Shown: positions 8,877 through 17,785, counted from the first letter of the stretch. The stretch: DNA of 64,000 nt from Negadavirga shengliensis (GCF_042652345.1 NZ_JBHSJJ010000001.1:248001-312000), one strand, 5' to 3'. Numbers and translations are program-made. Notes: a model not told the origin generated them from the sequence alone.

Positions 8877-9503
8877 ATGAAAAAAATTGGACGACTGGAT
8901 AGACCTGACAATAACGGCACCGCAAAAATGTTTGCCAACCCTCTATTGGAAAGATTGAGCAGGACCCATATCAGCATTCCGATAGCGATGTTTTTAGGAG
9001 TAGGTGCTTATTCGCTATATTATGGTATAACCACTACCTTTATCCCTTTTTGGCTAGCGGCCCTGCTTTTAATCGGGGGTTTTTTGGGCTTTACCTTTGT
9101 AGAATATATGATGCACCGGTACCTCTATCATATGGTGCCGGACAACAAATGGAAGGACAAAGTCCAATATTCCATCCATGGCGTGCATCATGACTATCCG
9201 AAAGATAAGGACAGGCTCGCCATGCCACCGTTTATTTCCGGCCTGTACGCTGCCATCCTCTATTTTCTCTTCGACTTTATCATGGGTGAATATGCCCTTT
9301 ATTTCCTGCCCGGCTTTTTGGTAGGTTATGCGATGTATCTGGGTGTACATTATATTGTCCATGCCTACCAACCGCCCAAGAATTTCCTGAAGTTTCTATG
9401 GGTAAACCATGCCATCCACCATTACAAGGACCCGGATGTGGCCTTTGGGGTCAGCACCCCAATCTGGGACTATGTGTTCGGGACGATGCCGAAGAAAAAC
9501 TGA
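8877..9503 (+). CDS. Fatty acid hydroxylase / sterol desaturase superfamily protein
   Basis: 208 residues with hydrophobic segments around 35-80 and 120-155, and the histidine clusters of the di-iron membrane hydroxylase family: HRYLYH, HGVHHDYP, HYIVHAY and NHAIHHYKDP. The arrangement is closest to fatty acid 2-hydroxylase-like members, which act on lipid acyl chains at the cytoplasmic face of the membrane and need molecular oxygen and an electron donor. The actual substrate (fatty acid, sphingolipid or carotenoid) cannot be read from the sequence. An alternative start at an internal Met (residue 18) would remove a polar leader. A terminator follows within 20 bases. Confidence 0.82.
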   Translation: MKKIGRLDRPDNNGTAKMFANPLLERLSRTHISIPIAMFLGVGAYSLYYGITTTFIPFWLAALLLIGGFLGFTFVEYMMHRYLYHMVPDNKWKDKVQYSIHGVHHDYPKDKDRLAMPPFISGLYAAILYFLFDFIMGEYALYFLPGFLVGYAMYLGVHYIVHAYQPPKNFLKFLWVNHAIHHYKDPDVAFGVSTPIWDYVFGTMPKKN

Positions 9504-9520
9504 AAAAACGATGAAAGAGG

Positions 9521-9547
9521 CCGCCTTTGAAAGAGGGCGGTTTTTTT
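9521..9547 (+). terminator. Rho-independent terminator after the hydroxylase gene
   Basis: CCGCC (9521-9525) pairs with GGCGG (9536-9540), followed directly by seven T residues. Confidence 0.75.
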
Positions 9548-9570
9548 GTGGGGAGGGGTGAGGGTTGTTT

Positions 9571-9633
9571 TGGTTGTCATGGTTATCGTGGTTGTCATGG
9601 TTGTTATTGTTGCCATGGTTGTCGTGGTTGTGG
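9571..9633. repeat. Nine-base minisatellite, seven units of TGGTTGTCA type
   Basis: Seven consecutive 9-base units, all variants of TGGTTGTCA (for example TGGTTATCG, TGGTTGTTA, TGGTTGTGG). They start right after a terminator and end before the decayed toxin-antitoxin locus. Read on the minus strand they give a His/Asp/Asn-rich peptide that I do not regard as a gene. Confidence 0.8.
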
Positions 9634-9814
9634 GGGTTTGGTTTTGGGGTTCCCTCAGAAGGCCGGGGTCTGGAAAGAAACGGCTCTGCCATCTAACCCG
9701 ATTTCGGGCCGGTTATCGATCTTGTATTCATCATGGGTATTATGATGGGCATCGGGATTTGATTTTAAACTAACCGCTCACCATATTTGTTTAAATGATA
9801 AATTATATTATCAA

Positions 9815-9928
9815 ATGATAACCGATAAAAACAGGCCGGCAGCTGAAAGTCATTATGACAAGCTCCCCGGCGGGATATCCAAAGTAAAGGACTTTCTGGG
9901 ACGGATCGAACATGGCGTATACAGCTGA
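9815..9928 (+). pseudogene. Remnant of a Xre/MbcA-type antitoxin (C-terminus only)
   Basis: About 37 codons are left in frame. The last stretch, SKVKDFLGRIEHGVYS followed by TGA, is the typical C-terminus of DUF2384 (MbcA/Xre-type) antitoxins. The DNA-binding N-terminal part and most of the DUF2384 domain are absent, and no matching sequence is seen upstream, where the minisatellite lies. The TGA is five bases before the ATG of the RES toxin remnant, the normal antitoxin-toxin order. Broken gene, no likely function. Confidence 0.6.
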
Positions 9929-9933
9929 TGTTA

Positions 9934-10387
9934 TGGTTATCGCATTACCAAAGGCAAACATGTCCATGATAGCAGTGGAATAGACGCTGCGCAATATCCC
10001 GGAAGATGGAACAGGAAAGGGACACCGGTACTTTTACTTTATACCGGCAAGACGATAGAAATTGCTTTGTTGAAAAACATCGTCCATCTTCCCCCTATGA
10101 TCGCACCCAAGCTTGATTTGCTTACCATCGAGATACCTGACGATTCCATTGCTGTGATTTCGCCTTCAGAGCTGCCGGCTAACTGGTCTCATTACCCTGC
10201 GCCAACTGTCTTATCCGAAGTAGGGCAAAAATGGATCGATGATCGAAAAACCGTTGCCCTGCAAGTTCCCAGCAGCATTATCCATTCGTCTACCAATGTA
10301 TTGCTCAACTGCCTTCATCCCGGGTACGGTGAAGTCAGGGTATTGAGGCAGGAAAAATTCCGTTTTGATTCGAGATTGATGAAATAA
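9934..10387 (+). pseudogene. RES-domain toxin with a one-base frameshift just after its start
   Basis: From 9938 to the stop at 10387 the frame encodes an almost full-length RES domain: YRITKGKHVHDSSG, then GRWNRKGTPV, LLYTGKTIEIALLKN, a central LPANWSHYP, the LQVPSSII segment and the closing FRFDSRLMK. RES toxins deplete NAD+ and are neutralised by an upstream DUF2384 antitoxin. The expected start is ATG-GTT at 9934-9939, but TAT of the YRI motif follows one base too early (atggttatcgc where atggtttatcgc is expected). No ATG, GTG or TTG lies in the RES frame before 10067. It is most likely inactivated by a single-base deletion, which fits loss of its antitoxin. Confidence 0.65.
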
Positions 10388-10710
10388 CACGAGCCCGGAC
10401 TATAAGACTCTGACAGGTTAAAGGGATATTTATATCTTGCAGGACGAAATCCAGCCTTCTCAGTAATTCCAAAATAATCGTAATTGCAGTTATCCCTACA
10501 CCCTTTGCCTTAAAATATTTTCCATAACGGAAAAATTATACCCAAAACTAATATTGCCCTCCTTAATAATAATAAAAGTCTGTTCCAAACGAAATTTTTA
10601 AAGAGAAAAAAAATATAACGAATTTTATAAAAACAAAACTTGCTTCACAAAACATCATTTATTATACTCATGATATTATTTGGTTAATTTCTATCCCAGT
10701 TTTAATTTTT
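10388..10710. other. Non-coding stretch
   Basis: AT-rich, with no ORF of convincing composition, no RNA gene and no clear hairpin terminator seen on either strand. Confidence 0.5.
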
Positions 10711-10860
10711 ATGAGTATGGAAACCTTTAGCGCTACCTCATCCCGCCCTGTCTCGAAGTTCTTTATGGAAAGGAATAGTTTTTTGATGATATCCGCATTG
10801 TGCTTGCCGGATCTCATCATGCGTTTCTGCGGTGGAATTTTCTTTACGATACTTTTATGA
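10711..10860 (+). CDS. Possible 49-residue small protein coupled to the next gene
   Basis: Begins ATG at 10711 (a second in-frame ATG lies at 10717 and a third at 10765). The N-terminal 25 residues are polar (SMETFSATSSRP). The rest is hydrophobic, ending in a possible membrane helix of the form CGGIFFTILL. Its TGA (10858-10860) overlaps the ATG at 10857 of the following membrane-protein gene as ATGA, the usual sign of translational coupling. No family is recognised, and codon evidence on 50 codons is weak. It could instead be a leader ORF. Confidence 0.35.
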   Translation: MSMETFSATSSRPVSKFFMERNSFLMISALCLPDLIMRFCGGIFFTILL

Positions 10861-11354
10861 AAACGATGTCAAGAACAAAAAGTTTGATCATCGCTTTGTC
10901 TTTTATGGTTTTGGGTTATTTGGTGTCATATCTGTATACCAGTTTGGTTTTGGGTACCGTATACCAATGCGTGCACAGCGACCTGTATTATCTGTTTTAT
11001 ATCCCTCTTGTTTATTTTGGGGTGTATGCCATCACGGGAAATACCACGTTTGGCAAGTATAATGATGCCGCGGGGTATTTCCTCATTGCTCTTTTTCTGA
11101 TTTTATACAGCCATATTACGATGGGCAAGCCGGTTTTAAGCCATATCTTCTTTGCCTGTTTGGGTTTGTTTATATTGCTCGTACCTCTCAGGTTTTTTGC
11201 CGGTGAACTGAAAGTTAAATACCCACTTGGGAAAAATAAATCCATGAAAACACGTGTACTCAAAATGATTGTCTTAGTTGTGTCCATTACCATCTCCCTG
11301 ATGATCTTTACGAGTTGGGATACCATAAAGGTTTGGTTGGGTCAGGTATTTTGA
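10857..11354 (+). CDS. Hypothetical polytopic membrane protein next to a CPBP protease
   Basis: About 165 residues from ATG 10857. An in-frame start at 10800 is possible but would add a polar extension overlapping the upstream small ORF. Four or more hydrophobic segments are visible, including LVSYLYTSLVLG, YYLFYIPLVYFGVYAI, AAGYFLIALFLILYS and a C-terminal helix near MIVLVVSITISLMIF, with a short basic loop (GKNKSMKTR) before the last. No catalytic motif is seen and no family recognised. The gene precedes a CPBP protease by 58 bases on the same strand, so the two probably form one unit. Confidence 0.55.
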   Translation: MKTMSRTKSLIIALSFMVLGYLVSYLYTSLVLGTVYQCVHSDLYYLFYIPLVYFGVYAITGNTTFGKYNDAAGYFLIALFLILYSHITMGKPVLSHIFFACLGLFILLVPLRFFAGELKVKYPLGKNKSMKTRVLKMIVLVVSITISLMIFTSWDTIKVWLGQVF

Positions 11355-11412
11355 CCTTCAGCCACAAGCATTCGGTTTTACTGAGAGCAGGAAACACACT
11401 CAACTACTTGTT

Positions 11413-12141
11413 ATGATCCATTTAGTGAGTATTCTTATTCTGATCGCCGGATTTACCCTGACAATAAGAGGGTTTTACGTTTCCTATTTGAACAGGTGCT
11501 TTCTAAAGGACATTTTCGGCCTGAGGATGACAAAGCCTGTTCTAAGCAACATGCTGGTTGCGTTTTTGGTAACCGGGGTTTTGTTTTCTGCCATATTCCT
11601 CCTAAACCTGTCCCAGGGATGTCTGTATGTCGATTCGGTCAATCCGTTGGATAAAGTAGCTTCTCGATTCCCGGATCCTTTGGCCGTTTCTCTTTACGAA
11701 GAATTTATTTTTCGGGCCTTGATGTTCTCAAGTCTGGTGACCTTGACCCCGGACAGAAGAGTTTTGTTAGGGGTCAGTTCCCTGATTTTCTGTTTGGCAC
11801 ATTTCCCATCAGATATTGCCACCTTTGTCAGCTATTTCGTGGGCGGACTTGTATATGGGTATGCATTTTTAAAGTTTCAGTCCCTATGGGTTCCGGTCGG
11901 AATCCACTTCGCCTGGAATTTTTTTCAAGGGCAGGTTTTTGGGTTTCCGGTGTCCGGTATTCCGTCTTATGGATTATTGTCTACGTCTATTGCACCCGAT
12001 GCTTATTTAAACGGCGGAGAAATTGGCCCTGAAGGCAGTATGGTTGGCGTGCTTGCCAGATTGATTATTTTATCTTGGCTATTCCTTTCTCCAGCCATGC
12101 AAGAAAACGATTCGTTCCTTATATTTAAAAGAAAACCCTAA
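11413..12141 (+). CDS. CPBP-family intramembrane glutamic endopeptidase
   Basis: 242 residues, membrane-spanning throughout. The three family motifs are present in order: EEFIFR (EExxxR), FCLAHF (FxxxH) and HFAWN (HxxxN). They place it in the CPBP/Rce1 group of intramembrane proteases or processing proteins. Bacterial members are tied to prenyl-protein-like processing, bacteriocin immunity or membrane-protein quality control, and the substrate here is unknown. The 30 residues after the last motif are polar and Gly-rich and precede a final membrane segment. It is located in an accessory patch after a decayed toxin-antitoxin locus. Confidence 0.82.
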   Translation: MIHLVSILILIAGFTLTIRGFYVSYLNRCFLKDIFGLRMTKPVLSNMLVAFLVTGVLFSAIFLLNLSQGCLYVDSVNPLDKVASRFPDPLAVSLYEEFIFRALMFSSLVTLTPDRRVLLGVSSLIFCLAHFPSDIATFVSYFVGGLVYGYAFLKFQSLWVPVGIHFAWNFFQGQVFGFPVSGIPSYGLLSTSIAPDAYLNGGEIGPEGSMVGVLARLIILSWLFLSPAMQENDSFLIFKRKP

Positions 12142-12229
12142 TCAGTATTAGCGGTTAAAAATAATTTCCGCCCGCACACAAACCATTCTCCGGTATTCCC
12201 GTTCCCTTCTTATAAAGATATTACCGCAC

Positions 12230-13063
12230 ATGACCGTCACCATCATCGGCCTGGGCTGGCTTGGTGTTCCCCTGGCTCAACTGCTTAGAGAACAGGGATA
12301 TACCGTTAAAGGCAGTACCACACAATCCAAGAAGCAAGCCCACCTTGTTGACTCAGGAATAGACACCACCGTTTTTTCGCTGGATCCGCAGCCAAAGGGC
12401 CAGAACTACAGCGACCTTTTTGATACGGATATCCTCTTTGTGAATATCCCGCCGGGCAGCAGAACCCGACCTGCTTCCTTCCATCCACAACAGATCAGCG
12501 CCATTAAGAAGTTGGCCACCGAGACAAAAGTCCCCAGGATCATCTACGCAAGCTCCACCGGCATCTACCCCAATCTGAATCAAGTGGCAAGGGAAACGGA
12601 CAGCATCGACAGGGATAACACCGGAAATCTGGCATTGTGGGAGGCGGAAAACCTTCTGTGGAAAGATAAAACCTACGACTTGACCGTAATCAGGTTCGCC
12701 GGCCTTTTGGGAGGTGATAGGATTCCGGGAAAATATTTTTCCGGGAAGGAAAATGTTCCCGGGCACTTCCCCGTCAATTATGTTCACCGGGTAGATGCAT
12801 GCAGGGCCGTGTCCTGGATTATTGAAAAAGACCTTTGGAATAATATGTTCAATATAGTCTGCCCAAAACATCCCACCAAAAAAGAGGTGTTTGAAAAAAA
12901 TGCGCTGGATATGGGTTTTCCTCCTCCGGGAAGTTATGACAAAAGCAGCAATCAAAACTGGAAATGCATTTCCGTAGAAAAATTTCTCGAAACAGGGTTC
13001 CGGTTTCATTTCAACGATCCCCTTTCATTTACATATTCAGTTGATTTATTGTCGAAAACATGA
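12230..13063 (+). CDS. NAD(P)-dependent epimerase/dehydratase-like protein (atypical SDR)
   Basis: 277 residues with a Rossmann start (TIIGLGWLGVPLAQLL, the GxGxxG nucleotide-binding loop), a YASSTGIYP segment where extended SDR enzymes carry Ser and Tyr, and a later VHRVDACRAV stretch. The TGIYPN tyrosine is not followed by the usual YxxxK lysine, which marks an atypical SDR of the YeeZ type whose reaction is unknown. Length fits that subgroup. It stands alone, 88 bases after the CPBP gene and 233 bases before sucA, with no obvious operon partner. Confidence 0.75.
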   Translation: MTVTIIGLGWLGVPLAQLLREQGYTVKGSTTQSKKQAHLVDSGIDTTVFSLDPQPKGQNYSDLFDTDILFVNIPPGSRTRPASFHPQQISAIKKLATETKVPRIIYASSTGIYPNLNQVARETDSIDRDNTGNLALWEAENLLWKDKTYDLTVIRFAGLLGGDRIPGKYFSGKENVPGHFPVNYVHRVDACRAVSWIIEKDLWNNMFNIVCPKHPTKKEVFEKNALDMGFPPPGSYDKSSNQNWKCISVEKFLETGFRFHFNDPLSFTYSVDLLSKT

Positions 13064-13268
13064 TTTTGGAATATTATTTGCCCTTAAACCCTAAAGCATG
13101 CTCCACGTTCGGCAAAATCAACTACTAAAAAAACAAACATTCATGTGTCAAAGCCTACCGTTTTTCACTTTTGCCAATGATTATTCTGTTATGAAAAAAC
13201 ATATACATTGATTATCAGATAGTTTTGTATACCCGCATAAGCGGTTTTTATAAAGTATCTTATTCAAT

Positions 13269-13276
13269 TAATTTTG
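13269..13276 (+). promoter_or_regulatory. Candidate promoter -7 element of the 2-oxoglutarate dehydrogenase operon (TAATTTTG)
   Basis: Exact TAnnTTTG match ending 20 bases before the sucA ATG. A T-run near 13244-13249 lies where the -33 box should be but is not a perfect TTTG. The implied leader is very short. Confidence 0.45.
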
Positions 13277-13296
13277 AAACCAGAACATAACTGACC

Positions 13297-16089
13297 ATGG
13301 ATAAATATTCATACATTTCCAACGCCCATGTAGCTTACATTGACGAGCTATATGATGATTACAAAAAAGACCCCGAATCCATAGATCCCAGCTGGAAAAC
13401 TTTTTTTGATGGTTTTGAATTTGCCATCACCCAATACGGGGAAGACACCGACGTGTCTCCGATTCATGCCAAGGACGCTCCTGTAAACGGTAATTTGGCT
13501 ACCAAGGGAACCATGATGGACATGGAGCAGCTTCCGAAGGAAATCAAAGTCAGGGCACTCATCCATGCTTACCGCTCCAGAGCCCACCTCCGGTCCAAAA
13601 CCAATCCCGTAAGGCAAAGACGGGACAGGAAGGCCTTGCTGGATATTGAGGACTTCGGCCTTTCACAGGATGACCTGAACACGGAATACCAGGCCGGGAA
13701 TGAAATAGGCATCGGCACAGCCAAGCTTTCAAAAATCATAGAATCCCTCAGGAAGATATATGAAGGTTCCATGGGCTTTGAATACCTGTACATCCGTGAC
13801 CCTGAAATGCTGGATTGGCTGCGCCAGAAAATAGAGAAAGAGGCACTGGAATTCAATCCGCCGGCCGAGGACAAGAAACGGATCTTGTCCAAATTGAACG
13901 AAGCGGTGGTTTTCGAAAACTTCCTGCATACCAAATACCTGGGGCAGAAAAGGTTTTCCCTGGAAGGAGGAGAAAGCACCATCCCCTTTTTGGATGCATT
14001 GATCAACAAGGCGTCGGATTTGGGTGTAGATGAGGTGATGATCGGAATGGCCCATCGGGGGAGACTGAATGTGCTGGCCAACATCATGGGGAAAACCTAT
14101 GAGCAGATATTTTCCGAGTTTGAAGGAACCGCCAAGCCCGATCTGACCATGGGAGACGGGGATGTAAAATACCACATGGGCTTCTCCAGTGAAGTGCCCA
14201 CCAAAAGCGGGAAATTGATGATCCTCAAACTGGCTCCGAATCCCTCTCATTTGGAAGCGGTAAACCCCGTGGTGGAAGGGTTTGTCCGGGCAAAAATCGA
14301 CCACCATTACGACAATGATGCCTCCAAAATGATCCCCATATTGATTCACGGGGATGCCGCGGTGGCGGGTCAGGGTATCGTCTATGAGGTGACCCAGATG
14401 GCCAACCTGAAAGGGTATTACACAGGGGGCACCATCCATTTTATCATCAACAACCAGGTAGGTTTTACCACGGATTTTGATGATGCGAGAAGCTCCATAT
14501 ACTGCACGGATGTAGCCAAAATCATTGATGCGCCGGTCATACATGTCAACGGTGATGATCCCGAAGCGGTTGTCTATGCTGCAAAGCTTGCCGCAGAGTT
14601 CAGACAGAAATATAAAAAGGACATTTTTGTAGACATGGTCTGCTACAGAAGACATGGACACAATGAGTCGGATGAGCCTAAGTTTACCCAACCCGAACTC
14701 TACAACATCATATCCAAGCACCCTAACCCCCGGGAAATATACAATAAAGCGCTCTTGGAAAGGGGGCATGTGGACGCACAATTGGCGAAGCAGATGGATA
14801 AAGAGTTCCGTCAATTGCTGCAGGACAGGCTTAACATGGTCAAGGAAAAACCTTTGCCCTACCACTTCTCCCCTTTTGAAAAGGCGTGGAAAAAGCTGAA
14901 AAGAGCCACACCGGAGGATTTTGAGGAGTCGCCGGACACTTCTATCAGTTCCGCGTTTGTGGATAAAGTCGCCGAGGCCTTGACCTATGTACCGAAAGGT
15001 TTCAAGCCGATCAAGCAGATTGAGGCCCAAATGAAACAGCGGAAGGAGATGTTTTTCCAAACCAAGTCACTCAACTGGGCAGCAGCAGAACTGTTGGCTT
15101 ATGGCTCACTGCTATTGGAAGGAAAAACCGTACGCCTCACGGGCCAGGACTGCCAGCGGGGTACATTTTCCCACAGGCATGCCGTCCTTCACGATGCCAA
15201 TACCAACAAGCCTTACAACTCCCTCAAAGAACTTAAAGACAGCAAAGGAAAATTCTATATATACAATTCGCTGTTATCGGAGTACGCTGTATTGGGATTT
15301 GAATATGGGTATGCCATGGCCAACCCGGACGCCTTGACGATATGGGAAGCCCAATTTGGGGATTTTGCCAACGGCGCGCAGACCATGATCGATCAGTTCA
15401 TCACCTCCGGTGAGTCCAAATGGCAAAAAATGAACGGCCTGGTGATGTTGTTGCCTCACGGCTATGAAGGCCAGGGACCGGAGCACTCCAATGCCCGGCC
15501 CGAGCGGTTTTTACAGCTTTCTGCGGAATACAACGTGGTGGTGGCCAATATCACGGAGCCCTCAAATTTTTTCCATATGTTGAGAAGGCAGTTGGCCTGG
15601 AATTTTAGGAAGCCCTGTATAGTAATGTCTCCCAAATCATTGCTCCGTCACCCGAAAGTGTTCTCTCCTATGGAGGAATTCACATCCGGGAAGTTCCGGG
15701 AAATCATTACAGATCCGCAGATAGATCCTAAAAAGGCCAGCCGTGTGGTTCTCTGCTCCGGGAAAATATATTATGAACTCTTGGAATTAAGGGAGAAAGA
15801 GAAAATAAATGACGTGTCCATTATCAGAATAGAGCAGCTCCATCCTCTCCCAAAAAACCAGCTGATGAATGCGCTCAAAACATTTTCCAAAAAGGCCGAA
15901 GTCGTATGGGTTCAGGAAGAACCTGAAAACATGGGCTATTGGGCATATATGGTCAGAAATCTTTTCAAAGACATAGACATGAACGTAATAGCCCGAAAAC
16001 CAAGCGCTTCCCCCGCTACCGGATACCATAAAGTCCATGTGGAGGAACAAAAAAACATCTTGGAGAAGGCTTTAAAAATAATTTCTTAA
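13297..16089 (+). CDS. sucA: 2-oxoglutarate dehydrogenase E1 component
   Basis: A 930-residue thiamine-diphosphate-dependent decarboxylase of the TCA cycle. It decarboxylates 2-oxoglutarate and passes the succinyl group to the lipoyl arm of E2. The N-terminal tail (SNAHVAYIDELYDDYKKDP) is the E2-binding segment of the OdhA family. Further on are GMAHRGRLNVL, the GDGDVKYHMG stretch, HGDAAVAGQG, and the DGDDPEAV-like diphosphate-binding region (reading HVNGDDPEAV). In the C-terminal half come GQDCQRGTFSHRHA and PHGYEGQGPEHSNARPERFLQ, split here only by normal spacing. Full length. sucB follows 90 bases downstream and lpd after that, so all three complex subunits are encoded together. Confidence 0.97.
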   Translation: MDKYSYISNAHVAYIDELYDDYKKDPESIDPSWKTFFDGFEFAITQYGEDTDVSPIHAKDAPVNGNLATKGTMMDMEQLPKEIKVRALIHAYRSRAHLRSKTNPVRQRRDRKALLDIEDFGLSQDDLNTEYQAGNEIGIGTAKLSKIIESLRKIYEGSMGFEYLYIRDPEMLDWLRQKIEKEALEFNPPAEDKKRILSKLNEAVVFENFLHTKYLGQKRFSLEGGESTIPFLDALINKASDLGVDEVMIGMAHRGRLNVLANIMGKTYEQIFSEFEGTAKPDLTMGDGDVKYHMGFSSEVPTKSGKLMILKLAPNPSHLEAVNPVVEGFVRAKIDHHYDNDASKMIPILIHGDAAVAGQGIVYEVTQMANLKGYYTGGTIHFIINNQVGFTTDFDDARSSIYCTDVAKIIDAPVIHVNGDDPEAVVYAAKLAAEFRQKYKKDIFVDMVCYRRHGHNESDEPKFTQPELYNIISKHPNPREIYNKALLERGHVDAQLAKQMDKEFRQLLQDRLNMVKEKPLPYHFSPFEKAWKKLKRATPEDFEESPDTSISSAFVDKVAEALTYVPKGFKPIKQIEAQMKQRKEMFFQTKSLNWAAAELLAYGSLLLEGKTVRLTGQDCQRGTFSHRHAVLHDANTNKPYNSLKELKDSKGKFYIYNSLLSEYAVLGFEYGYAMANPDALTIWEAQFGDFANGAQTMIDQFITSGESKWQKMNGLVMLLPHGYEGQGPEHSNARPERFLQLSAEYNVVVANITEPSNFFHMLRRQLAWNFRKPCIVMSPKSLLRHPKVFSPMEEFTSGKFREIITDPQIDPKKASRVVLCSGKIYYELLELREKEKINDVSIIRIEQLHPLPKNQLMNALKTFSKKAEVVWVQEEPENMGYWAYMVRNLFKDIDMNVIARKPSASPATGYHKVHVEEQKNILEKALKIIS

Positions 16090-16179
16090 TTTTCAGAATC
16101 AATCATTCAACCACCAATTTTAACATATTTGAGCGCAAATACCCGGAGATAGTTTGCCGGGATTAAAATCAGATAACCG

Positions 16180-17730
16180 ATGAGTATAGCAATTAAAGTC
16201 CCGACAGTAGGAGAATCCATAACCGAGGTGACCATAGGCCAGTGGTTCAAAAATGAAGGGGATTATGTAGAAATGGATGAGGTCATATGTGAACTGGAAT
16301 CCGATAAAGCCACTTTTGAATTGACCGCTGAAGCAGCGGGAGTACTGCATATCAAAGCCGAAGAAGGGGAAACCCTGGATATTGGGGCGGTCATCTGCGA
16401 GATTGACACAGAGGCCTCCGGAAACCAGGGTGAAGGGGCTGAGCCCAAAGCAAGCAATTCTTCAGAAACCACAAAGGTACAGACTGAATCGAAAGCCACC
16501 GGTGAAATCAAAGAAATGGTTGTTCCGACGGTAGGGGAATCCATTACCGAGGTAACCTTAGCCACTTGGCTGAAAGAAGACGGTGATTATGTGGAATTGG
16601 ATGAGATCATTGCTGAAGTGGACTCTGACAAAGCTACTTTTGAGCTGCCTGCCGAGGCAGCCGGGATACTCAGGCATGTGGCCAATGAAGGTGACACGCT
16701 GGAAATTGGCGGGTTGATCTGTAAAATAGAAGTTACCGAAGGCAAGCCCCCCTCTACGTCGCAAAAAGATGCGGAGAAACCAGCGGTTTCCGGAAGCGGC
16801 ACAACGCAGGCAGATGGAAAGGAGACTTATGCCACAGGCCATGCCTCTCCCGCAGCCGCAAAAATCCTGGCGGAGAAGGGAATGGATCCAAAAGATATCC
16901 GCGGAACAGGAAAAGACGGCCGGGTGACCAAAGAAGATGCTGAAAAGGCCCAAAAAATCCAAAAAGAAAGCAAACCAACCTCTCCGGAAAAACCGGAAGA
17001 AAGCGCGCCCTCATCAAAAACTCAAGGCGACCGCGTAAGCAGAAGAGAAAAAATGACTTCTCTCAGAAAAACCATATCCAAAAGATTGGTTGCAGCCAAG
17101 AATGAAACCGCCATGCTCACCACCTTCAATGAGGTGAACATGAAGCCCATTATGGACCTGAGAAAGCAATACAAAGATATGTTCAAAGAGAAATATGAGG
17201 TAAATCTTGGATTCATGTCTTTCTTCACCAAAGCCACCTGTATGGCGCTGAGGGAATGGCCTGCCGTAAATGCCCAGATCGATGGCAACGAAATTGTCTA
17301 CAATGATTTCTGCGATATATCCATTGCCGTTTCCGCACCGAAAGGGTTGGTGGTCCCTGTTATCAGAAACGCTGAAAAGCTTTCTTTTTCAGAAATAGAA
17401 AAGGAAGTAGTGCGGCTTGCCATAAAGGCCAGGGACGGCAAACTTACCATTGACGAAATGACGGGAGGCACGTTTACCATTACCAATGGAGGAATTTTTG
17501 GTTCCATGATGTCCACCCCTATCATCAATGCCCCACAATCTGCCATTTTAGGGATGCACAACATTGTAGAGCGACCCATGGCGGTAAATGGAGAAGTAAA
17601 GATACTCCCAATGATGTACCTGGCCCTGTCTTATGACCACAGGATCATCGACGGCAGAGAATCTGTCAGCTTCCTGGTCCGGGTAAAGCAGCTGTTGGAA
17701 GATCCGGCTAGATTGCTTATAGGGGTATAA
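16180..17730 (+). CDS. sucB: Dihydrolipoyl succinyltransferase, E2 of 2-oxoglutarate dehydrogenase, with two lipoyl domains
   Basis: 516 residues. It carries two N-terminal lipoyl domains rather than the single one of many SucB proteins. Lipoylated lysines are K43 (ESDKATFEL) and K151 (DSDKATFEL). The two domains are near-copies beginning VPTVGESITEVT and are separated by a Ser/Thr/Glu linker. A peripheral subunit-binding domain follows at about 220-257 (ASPAAAKILAEKGMDP), and then the catalytic acyltransferase domain from about 285, with YDHRIIDG holding the active-site His and Asp. The duplicated lipoyl domain is seen directly. That it serves the 2-oxoglutarate complex follows from its position between sucA and lpd. 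Confidence 0.95.
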   Translation: MSIAIKVPTVGESITEVTIGQWFKNEGDYVEMDEVICELESDKATFELTAEAAGVLHIKAEEGETLDIGAVICEIDTEASGNQGEGAEPKASNSSETTKVQTESKATGEIKEMVVPTVGESITEVTLATWLKEDGDYVELDEIIAEVDSDKATFELPAEAAGILRHVANEGDTLEIGGLICKIEVTEGKPPSTSQKDAEKPAVSGSGTTQADGKETYATGHASPAAAKILAEKGMDPKDIRGTGKDGRVTKEDAEKAQKIQKESKPTSPEKPEESAPSSKTQGDRVSRREKMTSLRKTISKRLVAAKNETAMLTTFNEVNMKPIMDLRKQYKDMFKEKYEVNLGFMSFFTKATCMALREWPAVNAQIDGNEIVYNDFCDISIAVSAPKGLVVPVIRNAEKLSFSEIEKEVVRLAIKARDGKLTIDEMTGGTFTITNGGIFGSMMSTPIINAPQSAILGMHNIVERPMAVNGEVKILPMMYLALSYDHRIIDGRESVSFLVRVKQLLEDPARLLIGV

Positions 17731-17760
17731 TAAATCCAGATTCAAAAAAATTAAAAAGGA

Positions 17761-17785
17761 GATGCCGTACCGTTTTTGCGGCATC
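17761..17785 (+). other. Hairpin between sucB and lpd
   Basis: GATGCCG (17761-17767) pairs with CGGCATC (17779-17785). No T-run follows, so it is more likely an mRNA-processing or stability structure than a terminator. Confidence 0.45.

Noticed and set aside
9396..9692. Minus-strand frame with a His/Asp/Asn repeat, looking like a metal-binding protein
   Set aside because: The repeat comes from the TGGTTGTCA minisatellite, and the rest overlaps the hydroxylase gene and terminator.
9598..9800. Search for an intact antitoxin N-terminus upstream of the RES remnant
   Set aside because: No helix-turn-helix or DUF2384 start could be read in any plus-strand frame.
13729..15060. Minus-strand 443-codon reading frame opposite sucA
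   Set aside because: Shadow of the sucA coding sequence; its His/Cys/Phe-rich composition is typical of antisense frames.
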